The notes beneath the pieces are model-generated. The model did not search any database. It had not been told where the DNA came from and saw only the letters and a list, made by a program, of their open reading frames with translations. Positions 26,360-35,582 of a stretch of 64,000 nucleotides of DNA are shown piece by piece; the stretch's first letter is position 1; every line of letters starts with the position of its first letter. Both the position numbers and the translations under genes were made by a program. The DNA comes from Aphanizomenon flos-aquae FACHB-1287 (GTDB lineage: Bacteria > Cyanobacteriota > Cyanobacteriia > Cyanobacteriales > Nostocaceae): positions 1 through 64,000 of the forward strand of contig NZ_JACJTO010000025.1 of assembly GCF_014698755.1 (NCBI RefSeq). Reading direction: 5' to 3'.

Positions 26360-26691
26360 GGTGTATTATTTTTCTCAATCTCATGGGTTTCTAAGGTGGG
26401 ATTATCCTGTGCTAATTTCATCACACCAACCAGCATCAAAGCCTGAATAGAAAAACCAATAACTATCGCTGTTAATATCACTGCTTGGGGAACAGGATCG
26501 GCATAAGTGATATTTTTTACACTAGAAATAATCGGGGTAAATAAGCCTTTTCGTGATGCAATTAGTACATAAAAGGCAATCACACCTGTACTCATCACAT
26601 CCATGGAGACAATTTTCATCACCAGGTTTTTTTTGAGGATAATCCCGAAAAAACCGCACAATATTGTTATTAGTACACAGGCTTGTAACAC
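26356..26691 (-). CDS. mnhC: Mrp-type Na+/H+ antiporter subunit C (NuoK-like)
   Basis: This 111-residue protein has three membrane helices and the MnhC/NuoK pattern DPVPQAVILTAIVIGFSIQALMLVG. It is the first gene of the operon (C-D-E-F-G-DUF4040-B). The 225-bp region upstream should hold the operon promoter, and an IS4-type relic lies immediately beyond it, reading the other way. Confidence 0.85.
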   Translation of the reverse strand: MLQACVLITILCGFFGIILKKNLVMKIVSMDVMSTGVIAFYVLIASRKGLFTPIISSVKNITYADPVPQAVILTAIVIGFSIQALMLVGVMKLAQDNPTLETHEIEKNNTP

Positions 26692-26916
26692 GGTAATTAA
26701 TTATTTGATTTTATCATCAATGAAGTCCTGATTTAATATAAGCACAGATTTCTAGCACTAACTTAATATCAAGTGCTAAAATATTTTGATGATTATTATA
26801 GTGATATCTAATGATTTAGTATTAGGCCAGAAGTGTTGAATGTTAAGAAAAGCCTGATAAAAATAGCCAAAAATATGTTAAATTTTGGGCGAAGGATTAA
26901 AATATTTTGATTAACC

Positions 26917-27923
26917 ATGATCATAAACTCATTTCCCAAGATTGTCAAAAATATCCTGGAAGGACTACCCAAAAATGATTATCCTGTTTTAAACAGCCGT
27001 CTTTTTGTTGAGTGTTGGTTGGCTTATGCTCTGGATAATAGCTTAAGGAGTATGCGAGATTTATTTAAACGATTAAATAATACAGGTTTTGATGTAGATA
27101 TTTCCACATTTTCCAAAGCCAACACTCATCGAAGTCAAAAAGTATTCCAGAAAATTTATCAACAATTAAATAAATTAGTGCAGAATAAAGTCCACAAAAA
27201 GTTACATGATAAATATGCAATATGTCCAATTGATTCAACAATTATTACATTGACAAGTAAGTTGCTATGGGTGCTAGGTCATCATCAAGTTAAACTGTTT
27301 AGTTCCCTTAATCTGTCAACAGGCAGTCCGGAAGATAATTTGATAAATTTTGGTCATGACCATGATTATAAATTCGGTTCATCAATGATGTCTAATTTAC
27401 CACTAGATGCAGTTGGGGTAATGGATAGAGGATTTGCGGGTCTAAATTTTATGCAAGAGTTAGTGCAAAAAGACAAATATTTTGTAGTGCGAATTAAAAA
27501 TAATTGGAAACTAGAATTTGGATCAGAAACTGGATTAATCAAAATCGGTTCATCGAAGGATGCTCCCGCTTACAGAATGATTAATTTTTGTGATTTAGAA
27601 ACGAAAACTGAATTTAGGTTAGTCACGAATTTACCTACCAATGGAGAGGCAGCAGTTACAGATAATATCGTTTACGGTGGGGAGTTGAACTGTTATGGAA
27701 ATTTTTAAAGATGCACCTAAAACTGGATAGATTAATCACTAAAAATGTTAATGGTATTGCTATTCAAATTTATGCTAGTCTTATCGCTTATCTGATTTTA
27801 CAACTTGTATCTGTTCCGAAAGAATGGGGTGAAAAGATGTTAAATAAATTCCGCTATCTTCAAGCTTGTATGTGTCAACAAACCAGTTATGTTCATTGGA
27901 TGGAAGATATTATAAAATGTTGA
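26917..27923 (+). pseudogene. IS4-family-like transposase, frameshifted
   Basis: The first frame (26917-27708) reads like an IS4-type DDE transposase: CPIDSTIITLTSKLLW (first Asp), LPLDAVGVMDRGFAGLNFMQEL (second Asp) and FVVRIKNNWKL. After ...GEAAVTDN the frame is lost at about 27664-27670. The continuation RLRWGVELLWKFLKMHLKLDRL (catalytic Glu) is found in another frame that runs to 27923. The spacing suggests a small deletion plus a frameshift. No convincing terminal inverted repeats or target duplication were seen, so the element's ends are not given. Confidence 0.8.
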
Positions 27924-27992
27924 CATTTTTACCCTTGATAATACTAGTATACTTAAATATGTAAAGTTTTGTAATGACATTTAACATTTCTG

Positions 27993-28118
27993 ATTGAAGT
28001 TAATATAGAGGAAAATGAATATAAGGAAAAAATCAAAGCTGAATTAGAATTACTTAATCTGATAAATACATTAGCAATAAAGTTTTCAAATAGGCAAATA
28101 TTAGAGTCTAATAACTAA
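27993..28118 (+). pseudogene. Tail of an unrecognised gene
   Basis: An open stretch without a start reads IEVNIEENEYKEKIKAELEL and ends KFSNRQILESNN at TAA 28116-28118. It is charged and helical, like the tail of a transposon-associated nuclease (Rpn type), but too short to assign. Chance open frame is possible. Confidence 0.25.
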
Positions 28119-28143
28119 CTTATCTATTATCAAATAAGTAACA

Positions 28144-28168
28144 GTGGGTTACGCAGTCGCTAACCCAC
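28144..28168. repeat. GTGGGTTA inverted repeat
   Basis: GTGGGTTA (28144-28151) and TAACCCAC (28161-28168) form a perfect 8-bp stem with a 9-base loop, followed by CCTAC. This is a common dispersed cyanobacterial repeat; a related one lies at 45662-45717. Confidence 0.65.
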
Positions 28169-28201
28169 CCTACAATAGAAAGAATATTTTGTTATGAAAA
28201 C

Positions 28202-28318
28202 TTACTTGTTAGGTTGAGGAGTCATCCGCAAATAAGGTTTAATTTCTTGATAGCCTTTGGGAAACTTTTCCTTGAGGACTTCAGGATCTTTATCTTCTGA
28301 TACTAATGACAGTTAGCA
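28202..28318 (-). pseudogene. C-terminal fragment of a 1-Cys peroxiredoxin
   Basis: The minus strand reads VSEDKDPEVLKEKFPKG, then YQEIKPYLRMTPQPNK and a TAA stop. This is the conserved ending of Prx6-type peroxiredoxins. Only about 38 residues remain; the catalytic N-terminal thioredoxin fold is absent. The fragment stops just before the end of mutS, so a rearrangement probably removed the rest. Confidence 0.7.
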
Positions 28319-28322
28319 ATTT

Positions 28323-30911
28323 TTATAAATTCTCACGCAAACCCACAGCTATTTTACTGTGTTTTTCGATTTGTGCCATAACCTGTTTTGCCCGTTGAAT
28401 TACCACCGTCGGTAAACCTGCTAATCTTCCTGCTTCTATTCCATAGGATTTATCAGCGCCACCGGGTTGAACTTGATGTAAAAAGATAATTTGGTCTGGC
28501 AATTCTTTAACCGTAACTTGATAATTTGCTACATTAGAAATAATAGTAGCTAATTCATTTAACTCATGATAATGAGTAGCAAAAATCGTCCGCGACTTAA
28601 TTTCCACGGCTAAATATTCCGCCACCGCCCAAGCAATTGATAACCCATCAAAAGTTGCTGTACCGCGACCAATTTCATCTAATAAAACCAAAGATTTCAA
28701 AGTTGCATGATTGAGAATATTAGCAGTTTCATTCATTTCCACCATAAATGTAGATTGACCCGTAGCCAAATCATCCACCGCCCCAACACGAGTGAAAATG
28801 CGATCGCATATTCCCAATCTAGCAGAACGAGCCGGGACAAAACTCCCCACCTGTGCCATTAATTGAATTAACCCAACTTGACGCAAATAACAACTCTTCC
28901 CACTCGCATTAGGACCTGTCAAAATCACCAAATCAGGATATAAAGACAAACCCTCCGTGTCCTCCGTGCCTCCGTGGTTCGTTTCCTTATCCCCTAACCG
29001 AGTAGAATTAGGGACAAAAAACCCAGCCGGTAAAGACTGTTCCACCACCGGGTGACGACCATCAATCACCTCAATCTCTCTACCTGTAAGCATTTCCGGG
29101 CGACAATAACCCTGATGTACAGCCAACTCCGCCAAACCACATAATACATCTGCGGCGGCGACAGCGCGAGCAATATTACGGATTATTTCGGCATGATTAC
29201 CGACTTCATCTCGTAATGCGTCAAATATCTCATATTCTAATTGATTTAAATCATCCCGCGCTGTGAGAATGCGTGCTTCTCTTTCTTTTAAGTCGGGAGT
29301 AATGTAACGTTCTTCATTTGTCAGGGTTTGTTTGCGAATGTAATTATCGGGAACTTGGTCAGATTTATTGCGGGAAATACTGATATAATAACCAAAAGTT
29401 TTATTAAATCCTACCTTTAAAGTCGGGATTCCTGTTCTCACTCTTTCGTCAACTTCTAAATTAGCAATCCATTGTTGATCACTTTCTACAGTGGACTTTC
29501 TTTCATCTAAAAGCGTATTAATACCTGCGCGAATTAAACCACCTTCTTTGAGGTGTGTAGGTGGTGATTCTACTATGTGAGTGTGTATTTTTTCTGCTAG
29601 TTCTTCCAGAATCGGGGGAACTTTTTGCAAAGCTTTTAAGAAAGGGGATTTCGCACCGCTAACTAAGCGCGATAATTCAGGTAAAAGGGAGAAAGAATCA
29701 GCTAAGGCGACTAAATCCCGTGCATTTGCTCTACCAGAGGCGGCTCTAACTGTTAAACGTTCTAAATCGTAAATTTTCCTTAATAATTGCCGGATATCTT
29801 GACGTAAAGGGGTGTTTTCTACTAATTCCTGAATCGTGTCTTGGCGTGATTTAATCCCTTTAATTTCCAGTAGCGGTTGTAACAACCATCTTCTTAAAGC
29901 CCTGCTACCCATGGCTGTGCTAGTTCGGTCTAAAGCCCATAATAGAGAACCCTGAAATGTGCCATCACGGACAGTTTGAGTAATTTCCAGGTTACGGCGT
30001 GTTTGATGGTCTACAATTAGATAATCCGTGAGGGTATAGGTGCGTAATAATTGCAGAGATACAGGATTGGCTTTTTGTGTATCTTCGATGTAGTCTAAAA
30101 GACCACCCGCGGCGCGAACTGCGAGGGGGAGATGTTGACAACCCAAGCCTTCCAGCGATCGCATTTTGAATTTCTGTAATAATTTACTCCTAGCTTCTGC
30201 TTGGGAAAAGGGAACTTGAGAACGTAAACTGTAACAAAATGATGGGGGTAAACACGGAGGAAGGGATGGGGAAGTTTCTCCTGGACGCAGTAAACTACCT
30301 AAATCCGGGGCATTAGTGGGAAATAGCACCTCAGCGGGTTGTAACCGCATTAATTCTTGTGTCAGGTATTCTAAATTACTGCCTTGAGATGTGAGAAATT
30401 CCCCAGTTGATATATCTGCATAGGCTAACCCCCAATAATTGACAGCAATTACTACAGCAGCTATGTAATTATTACGACTTGCTTTTAGCATTCCCTCTTC
30501 TAACAATGTCCCAGGTGTGAGAAGGCGCGTTACTTCTCGTTTTACCAAACCAATAGCATCAGCGGAGTCTTCTACCTGGTCACAAATCACCACAGCGTAG
30601 CCTTTTTCTACCAGTTGAGTTGTGTAGCGTTCCCAAGCGTGATGAGGTACACCTGTCATGGCAACGCGACCAACTTCACCACCGTGTTTACTGGTTAAAA
30701 CTAGTTCTAATTCTCTGGAGATGGTTACAGCGTCCTGAAAAAAGGTTTCAAAAAAATCACCGACTCTGTATAGCAGCAACGCGTGAGGGTATTTATCCTT
30801 CATCTCTATGTAATGCTGATACATCTTACTCAGCTTACTGCGGTCTTCTACCAGATTTGTATCAGTAAGTGGTGTGTTTGGTTGATTGGGTTCTGGTGTC
30901 GGATTCGTCAT
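28323..30911 (-). CDS. mutS: MutS, DNA mismatch recognition protein
   Basis: This 862-residue protein has the N-terminal mismatch-binding motif [16 protein letters not shown] (the Phe-x-Glu is FET), connector and lever domains, and the ATPase core with Walker A GPNASGKS (about 666), Walker [17 protein letters not shown] and FATHYHEL. Two loops are enlarged by repeat-derived, frame-neutral inserts: [12 protein letters not shown] at about 218-230 and [10 protein letters not shown] at about 644-653. Both lie between conserved blocks, so the protein is probably active. No mutL is adjacent. Confidence 0.95.
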   Translation of the reverse strand: MTNPTPEPNQPNTPLTDTNLVEDRSKLSKMYQHYIEMKDKYPHALLLYRVGDFFETFFQDAVTISRELELVLTSKHGGEVGRVAMTGVPHHAWERYTTQLVEKGYAVVICDQVEDSADAIGLVKREVTRLLTPGTLLEEGMLKASRNNYIAAVVIAVNYWGLAYADISTGEFLTSQGSNLEYLTQELMRLQPAEVLFPTNAPDLGSLLRPGETSPSLPPCLPPSFCYSLRSQVPFSQAEARSKLLQKFKMRSLEGLGCQHLPLAVRAAGGLLDYIEDTQKANPVSLQLLRTYTLTDYLIVDHQTRRNLEITQTVRDGTFQGSLLWALDRTSTAMGSRALRRWLLQPLLEIKGIKSRQDTIQELVENTPLRQDIRQLLRKIYDLERLTVRAASGRANARDLVALADSFSLLPELSRLVSGAKSPFLKALQKVPPILEELAEKIHTHIVESPPTHLKEGGLIRAGINTLLDERKSTVESDQQWIANLEVDERVRTGIPTLKVGFNKTFGYYISISRNKSDQVPDNYIRKQTLTNEERYITPDLKEREARILTARDDLNQLEYEIFDALRDEVGNHAEIIRNIARAVAAADVLCGLAELAVHQGYCRPEMLTGREIEVIDGRHPVVEQSLPAGFFVPNSTRLGDKETNHGGTEDTEGLSLYPDLVILTGPNASGKSCYLRQVGLIQLMAQVGSFVPARSARLGICDRIFTRVGAVDDLATGQSTFMVEMNETANILNHATLKSLVLLDEIGRGTATFDGLSIAWAVAEYLAVEIKSRTIFATHYHELNELATIISNVANYQVTVKELPDQIIFLHQVQPGGADKSYGIEAGRLAGLPTVVIQRAKQVMAQIEKHSKIAVGLRENL
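28951..28983. repeat. CACGGAGG-type repeat insert within mutS
   Basis: CCTCCGTGTCCTCCGTGCC followed by TCCGTGG is a run of the CCTCCGTG unit, widely dispersed between genes in Nostocales. Here it is inside the mutS frame and encodes [10 protein letters not shown], in the loop just before the Walker A segment. Confidence 0.75.
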
Positions 30912-31073
30912 GGTAGATGCTGAGAGTTTATTTCCACTGTCTTTGATGATAGCGTGATGTGGGAATTTGGGAGCGATCGCTTAAAGTTTATTTATTTTTT
31001 TGTATTTTAGAGTGAATATGTCTCACGCAGAGGCGCAGAGGCGCAAAAAGGGTGAGGTTTGATGTGTTTATTT

Positions 31074-31712
31074 TTAGTTATGGTTATTGTTTGATACATC
31101 TATTATTGCTTGTATGGTTGTGAAAATGCGATCGCAATAGGGAGAAGCTTGACGAACTTTATTTGCATCTATCTTACCTAATAATTCAGAAGCGTGGTTG
31201 ATTTTATGATACTCTTTTTTGCTAGTATTAGCAGTCGCAATTTTGATAATACGTTCTAAATCATCCTTTGCAATAGTTTCCACATGAGGAGTTTTGGGAA
31301 TACCACTTACTTTAAATCCTTGACGATAATATGTTTTTAAAGCATCAATATCAGCAATAAACCAAGCTTCCATTGTTTGAACCATTAAATGGCAATTATC
31401 ATCATTAACTTCTGTTGGTTTATCCCAATTATCTCTAAATTTCAAATGTTCCCAAGGGGAATTTTTTGTAATACGCGCTTCTGCATCAACCAGCAATATA
31501 TTAAAAGCATCAGGATGAGATTCTAAAGCATTTTTAAAGTCACGAAAAGCATGATTACGAGTACCACACATAATGATACTACATTCAATTTTTTTGCTTT
31601 TTGTTTCGTTTACTAATTCTTTAAAAAACTTACTAAATCCTTGTCTAAGTGAAGATTTCTGATTTTTGGAATCTCCACCCCCTTCTATATGAATACGAAC
31701 TTCTTTTACCAT
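31074..31712 (-). CDS. DUF4276 protein (TOPRIM-like), partner of the ATPase
   Basis: This 212-residue DUF4276 family protein has the N-terminal HIEGGGDSK (the E of a TOPRIM-like fold), FNILLVDAEA (a D-x-D-like acidic pair) and MVQTMEAWFIAD. DUF4276 genes usually follow an AAA ATPase, as here, with a 7-bp overlap. The arrangement parallels OLD nucleases and PARIS (ATPase + TOPRIM effector), so it may be an effector nuclease released or activated by the ATPase. That role is inferred. Confidence 0.8.
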   Translation of the reverse strand: MVKEVRIHIEGGGDSKNQKSSLRQGFSKFFKELVNETKSKKIECSIIMCGTRNHAFRDFKNALESHPDAFNILLVDAEARITKNSPWEHLKFRDNWDKPTEVNDDNCHLMVQTMEAWFIADIDALKTYYRQGFKVSGIPKTPHVETIAKDDLERIIKIATANTSKKEYHKINHASELLGKIDANKVRQASPYCDRIFTTIQAIIDVSNNNHN

Positions 31713-32896
31713 CTGTTTCCCCCTATTTCACCCATGCGCCATAGGTCGCCTAAAGTATAATTTTCTAACCAATTTTTTAGCTTATTAGGTTCAAGACGAT
31801 GAAGATGAGATCCTGTTTCATCTCTTTTACAAACTACTACAGATCCAGGATATTCACTCAACGCAGAAACCAAAGCATCAGAATGAGTGGTAACAATTAA
31901 TTGAGTTCTCTGAGATGCTTCAATTAACAATTCTGCAATAGTTGGTAAAATATCTGGATGTAAACCTAATTCCGGTTCTTCAATACAAATTAAAGGTGGT
32001 GGAGTAGGATCTAAAAGTAAAGCCATTAAAAATAAATATCGTAGTGTACCATCTGATAAACGAGTAGCTGGAATTGGTTGAATTAACCCCTTTTCCCGAA
32101 TGAATATTTGGACCGTACCGCCATATATGCTTACATCTAATTCTTCTGCTTCTTCATACAATTTTTCCAGATATTCAATAAGTTTTCTCTGACCTAATTT
32201 ACGTTGTAAAGCTTTTAAAACCAAACCTAAATTACTGCCATCTTCCAATAAAGGATGTAGCGGTAAATCAGCTTTTTGGGCATTTCTTGGTTCTGAATAT
32301 CTTCCCATTTGCCAATGACGATATAAGCCTACTTTAGAGAATTGAGTGCTAAGATAAGACAATTCTGGATAAACATCAGGATCTTTTCTTTGAGATAAAA
32401 CTGATTGATCAGAAATTAAATCTTCTCTCCGTAAATACCTTTTTTCTTGATTATTAATATTCAGAACTGGATTACCTTTTTGATAACGATAATAAAAATA
32501 TACATCTTCTTGTCCTTCATAGGATTGTGCATTTTCTACAGCTTCATCTACTAATTCCAATCTTTGTCCTACTGATGTTAAACTTAATTTATAGTGTAAA
32601 TTTTTTCCATATTTTTCTGGATATGGATAATTTAAGATAATATCAATATTAGCAATAGAATTACTTCCTTCACCCTTCCATAAAAATTCATCAATACCTC
32701 CACCTTGACGAAATGGAGCAGGTAAATCTGTTGGTGTTGCTTTTAAAATACCAATAGCTTCTATTAAATTAGACTTACCAGAAGTATTAGCACCAATTAA
32801 CACATTTAGCGGTTGTAGTTCTATTTCTTCCCCCTCACTTCCATAGGAAAGAAAGTTTTGTAATTTGATTTTATGAATAAATCTTTTACCTTCCAT
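31706..32896 (-). CDS. AAA ATPase of the RecF/OLD/AbiEii type
   Basis: This 396-residue SMC-like ATPase has IKLQNFLSYGSEGEEIEL, Walker A GANTSGKSNLIEAI (about 35-48), an LSDGTLRYLFLMALLLDP signature motif and Walker B LICIEEPELGLHP, with the H-loop TTHSDALVSAL. No C-terminal TOPRIM domain is fused; the DUF4276 protein next door may supply it. AGGAGA precedes the ATG. Such pairs are frequent in defence islands, although this one sits beside the core gene mutS. Confidence 0.85.
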   Translation of the reverse strand: MEGKRFIHKIKLQNFLSYGSEGEEIELQPLNVLIGANTSGKSNLIEAIGILKATPTDLPAPFRQGGGIDEFLWKGEGSNSIANIDIILNYPYPEKYGKNLHYKLSLTSVGQRLELVDEAVENAQSYEGQEDVYFYYRYQKGNPVLNINNQEKRYLRREDLISDQSVLSQRKDPDVYPELSYLSTQFSKVGLYRHWQMGRYSEPRNAQKADLPLHPLLEDGSNLGLVLKALQRKLGQRKLIEYLEKLYEEAEELDVSIYGGTVQIFIREKGLIQPIPATRLSDGTLRYLFLMALLLDPTPPPLICIEEPELGLHPDILPTIAELLIEASQRTQLIVTTHSDALVSALSEYPGSVVVCKRDETGSHLHRLEPNKLKNWLENYTLGDLWRMGEIGGNRW

Positions 32897-33342
32897 TGAT
32901 TTCTCCTTATATTAAAATATTTATCCGAGAATACTATTTATTTACTTTATCATTTTTGGCGATCGCTGTGACGTTTAACTAGGGTTAATCGTGGTGGTTT
33001 TTATGATTATATCACTAACCCAATATATAAGTATGAAATTTTGCAATAAAATTTTACAATTTTTGCCTTTTAACCCAGTAAAATCCCTTATGTATTGAGA
33101 AGAGAGTCATTGTATATAAATATTTATCTGATCTAAAAATCCTAATTTACTTGATCATCATCTTCTCCTTTAGCTATTCTTTGCAAAAATTCTCAAGCTA
33201 TATAACAACCTCCCTAAATAGAGGGATAACTTAAAATTTATTCATCTTTCATAATTTTGGCAGAACCACTATCTTTTTTGCACAAAACATGATTATGATA
33301 AATAGCAATTAACTTATGTAAATTGGAAATTAAATTGCCAAT
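32897..33342. other. 446-bp divergent intergenic region
   Basis: It lies between the ATPase gene (minus) and the OB-fold gene (plus). It is AT-rich with one HIP1 site near 32959-32966. No gene, RNA or clear terminator is seen; promoters for both flanks are expected. Confidence 0.4.
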
Positions 33343-33747
33343 ATGCAAAAACTCTCTCAATCTATAGTCTTTAGACAGCAAGCAAAAATTTTTACCGTGG
33401 GATTATCTTTTTTCCTAGTATGGGGATTTTATGCTTGTGGTAAGGGGATAAATTCTGGTATCAATCTTAAAAATTTAAATATTGGTGCTAATGTAACACA
33501 AATTCAAAAAATTACCCAAAAAAATCAGGATACTACAGTTTACATTCAAGGTAAAGTAGAAAAAATTGCTCCTTTAATCAAGAAAAAAGCATATGAAATC
33601 AATGACTCAACTGGGAAAATCTGGGTTATCACTAATCAAGGCAATTTTTCAGTTGGAGAACAAGTAGTATTGAAAGGTAATGTCCAGTACAAAAGTATTC
33701 CTTTGACTGGTAAAGAATACGGTGGAGTTTATTTAGAGGAAAAGTAA
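33343..33747 (+). CDS. Secreted or membrane-anchored OB-fold-like protein
   Basis: At 134 residues it has a hydrophobic N-terminal segment (FTVGLSFFLVWGFYAC, about 17-32) that could be a signal anchor or lipoprotein signal with Cys near 32. The second half (about 60-130) has VYIQGKVEKIAPLIKKKAYEI and WVITNQGNFSVGEQVVLKGNV, the pattern of a small OB-fold (NirD/BOF-like). The function is unknown. It is four bases from a Nudix gene in the same direction, so they are probably co-transcribed. Confidence 0.65.
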   Translation: MQKLSQSIVFRQQAKIFTVGLSFFLVWGFYACGKGINSGINLKNLNIGANVTQIQKITQKNQDTTVYIQGKVEKIAPLIKKKAYEINDSTGKIWVITNQGNFSVGEQVVLKGNVQYKSIPLTGKEYGGVYLEEK

Positions 33748-33750
33748 TTT

Positions 33751-34179
33751 ATGAATAGTCAATTAGTTCATGTAGCAGTAGCAATTCTCTATCAACAAAA
33801 TAAATTTTTGATGCAATTACGAGATAATATTCCTAATATTATAGCTCCCGGCTGTTGGGCTTTATTTGGTGGACATATCGAACCTGGAGAAACTCCAGAA
33901 ATAGCCGTTCAGCGGGAAATCATGGAAGAAATTGGTTATCAATTAACTGATTTTACCAAATTTGGAATTTATAGCGATGAAAAAGCTGTGCGTTATGTAT
34001 TTCAAGCACCATTATTAGTAGGAGTACATCAACTTGTACTTTCTGAAGGTTGGGATTTAGATTTGTTAACAGCCGCAGATATTTACAAAGGTGAATATTA
34101 TTCTATAAAAGCAGGAGAAGTAAGACCTTTAGCGACTTTACCTCAGAAAATAATGTTGGATTTTATCAAAACCCTATAG
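33751..34179 (+). CDS. Nudix hydrolase
   Basis: This 142-residue protein carries a complete Nudix box GGHIEPGETPEIAVQREIMEEIGY (residues about 38-61; the pattern Gx5Ex7REUxEEXGU with REIMEEIG). It hydrolyses a nucleoside diphosphate linked to another group; the substrate is not predictable, and candidates are oxidised nucleotides or NDP-sugars. It follows the OB-fold gene by three bases. Confidence 0.88.
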   Translation: MNSQLVHVAVAILYQQNKFLMQLRDNIPNIIAPGCWALFGGHIEPGETPEIAVQREIMEEIGYQLTDFTKFGIYSDEKAVRYVFQAPLLVGVHQLVLSEGWDLDLLTAADIYKGEYYSIKAGEVRPLATLPQKIMLDFIKTL

Positions 34180-34248
34180 TTTGATGATTTTGACAACCCT
34201 TGAAAATTTTCCCGATATTTTGCTAAAATTACATTATTGATAAATTTC

Positions 34249-35331
34249 ATGCAACTAGTGAACAATCTACCAAATCTACCTAAATGGTTAAATATAGGAT
34301 TAGCCTTTCCTATTATTCTTCTTAATGGATGGTTATTAATTCAATTTATTAACTATTTTCAGCCTTTAGTCAGTGTTATTTCTGTGGCTATTCTTTTATC
34401 TTTTGTACTAGATTATCCTATTAAACTTCTTCAAAAACGTGGAGTACCTCGGATTTTAGCAGCTATAGTAGTATTACTACTGTCTATTATTATTTTAGGC
34501 GCGGTAGGTGTTATTTTATTACCACTTATTCTCGAACAATTGAATGAATTAGCTAATATTCTTCCCTATTGGATTGAATCAGCAACTCAACAAATAGAAG
34601 CTTTACAAAATTGGGCAGCTACTCAGAAATTACCAGTTAATTTAAGTGGTTTAGCTGGTGATATATTGGGAAAAATATCTAGTCAACTGCAATCTTTCAC
34701 AGGAAGAATTTTAGGCTTTGCTTTCGATACTATTGGCAATTTATTGAATTTACTCATAGCTATAGTTTTGACGATTTATCTAGTATTAAATGGTGAAAGT
34801 TTATGGGATGGAATTTATCTTTGGTTTCCTCCACAAACTGCTAAAAAAATTAGGGAATTACTGCGGGAAGATTTTAATAATTATTTCATTGGTCAAGCTA
34901 CATTGGGGGCTATTTTAGCTGTGTTTATTACCTTGGCTTTTGTAGTCTTACGAGTGCCTTTATCACTACTTTTTGGGCTGGGAATTGGTTTATTTTCTCT
35001 ATTTCCTTTTGGTACTGGTATTGGCATTGGTATTGTTAGTTTATTAATAGCTTTAAAAGATTTTGGTTTAGGGTTAGAAGTGGCAGCTATATGTGTAGCT
35101 ATTGATCAAATTAATTCTAATATTATCGCTCCACGAATTTTAGGAAATTTAACTGGCTTAAATCCTGTATGGGTGGTAATTTCCTTATTAATAGGTGCAA
35201 AGCTAGGAGGTATATTGGGTTTATTAGTTGCTATTCCTCTGGCTAGTTTTATTAAAGATATAGCCGATTCTTGGCGTAATGGTGGATTTAATAAAACCGC
35301 TGTTGATAGTGAATATTTGCAAGAATCTTAA
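34249..35331 (+). CDS. AI-2E family transporter (PerM/DUF20)
   Basis: This 360-residue integral membrane protein has seven or eight helices, with the family pattern VISVAILLSFVLDYPIKLLQKRGVPR near the N-terminus and NIIAPRILGNLTGLNPVWVVISLLIGAKLGGILGLLVAIP near the C-terminus. Members export small molecules or act as Na+/H+ antiporters; the 'AI-2' label is historical. ATG 34249 is chosen over a TTG at 34237. A paralogue lies at 52900-53985. Confidence 0.85.
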   Translation: MQLVNNLPNLPKWLNIGLAFPIILLNGWLLIQFINYFQPLVSVISVAILLSFVLDYPIKLLQKRGVPRILAAIVVLLLSIIILGAVGVILLPLILEQLNELANILPYWIESATQQIEALQNWAATQKLPVNLSGLAGDILGKISSQLQSFTGRILGFAFDTIGNLLNLLIAIVLTIYLVLNGESLWDGIYLWFPPQTAKKIRELLREDFNNYFIGQATLGAILAVFITLAFVVLRVPLSLLFGLGIGLFSLFPFGTGIGIGIVSLLIALKDFGLGLEVAAICVAIDQINSNIIAPRILGNLTGLNPVWVVISLLIGAKLGGILGLLVAIPLASFIKDIADSWRNGGFNKTAVDSEYLQES

Positions 35332-35582
35332 ATAGCAACTACAATTTTTTTACAAATTTAAGTACCTAAATTTTTTAATGATGAGTTGATATTACCTTTA
35401 TTTCCTAATTTTGTTTGTATTGTCGGTAATTTATTTGTTTAAATTGATGAAAATTGCCCCGGATATAACCGCAATCTATTCAATCAGATTTTTTTTAAAT
35501 AGTATTTCGCAGGTAGAGGCAAAAAATTAAAAAAATGATTATACTACTCAAAATAACATATAATTTGTTTGTGTGACTAATC

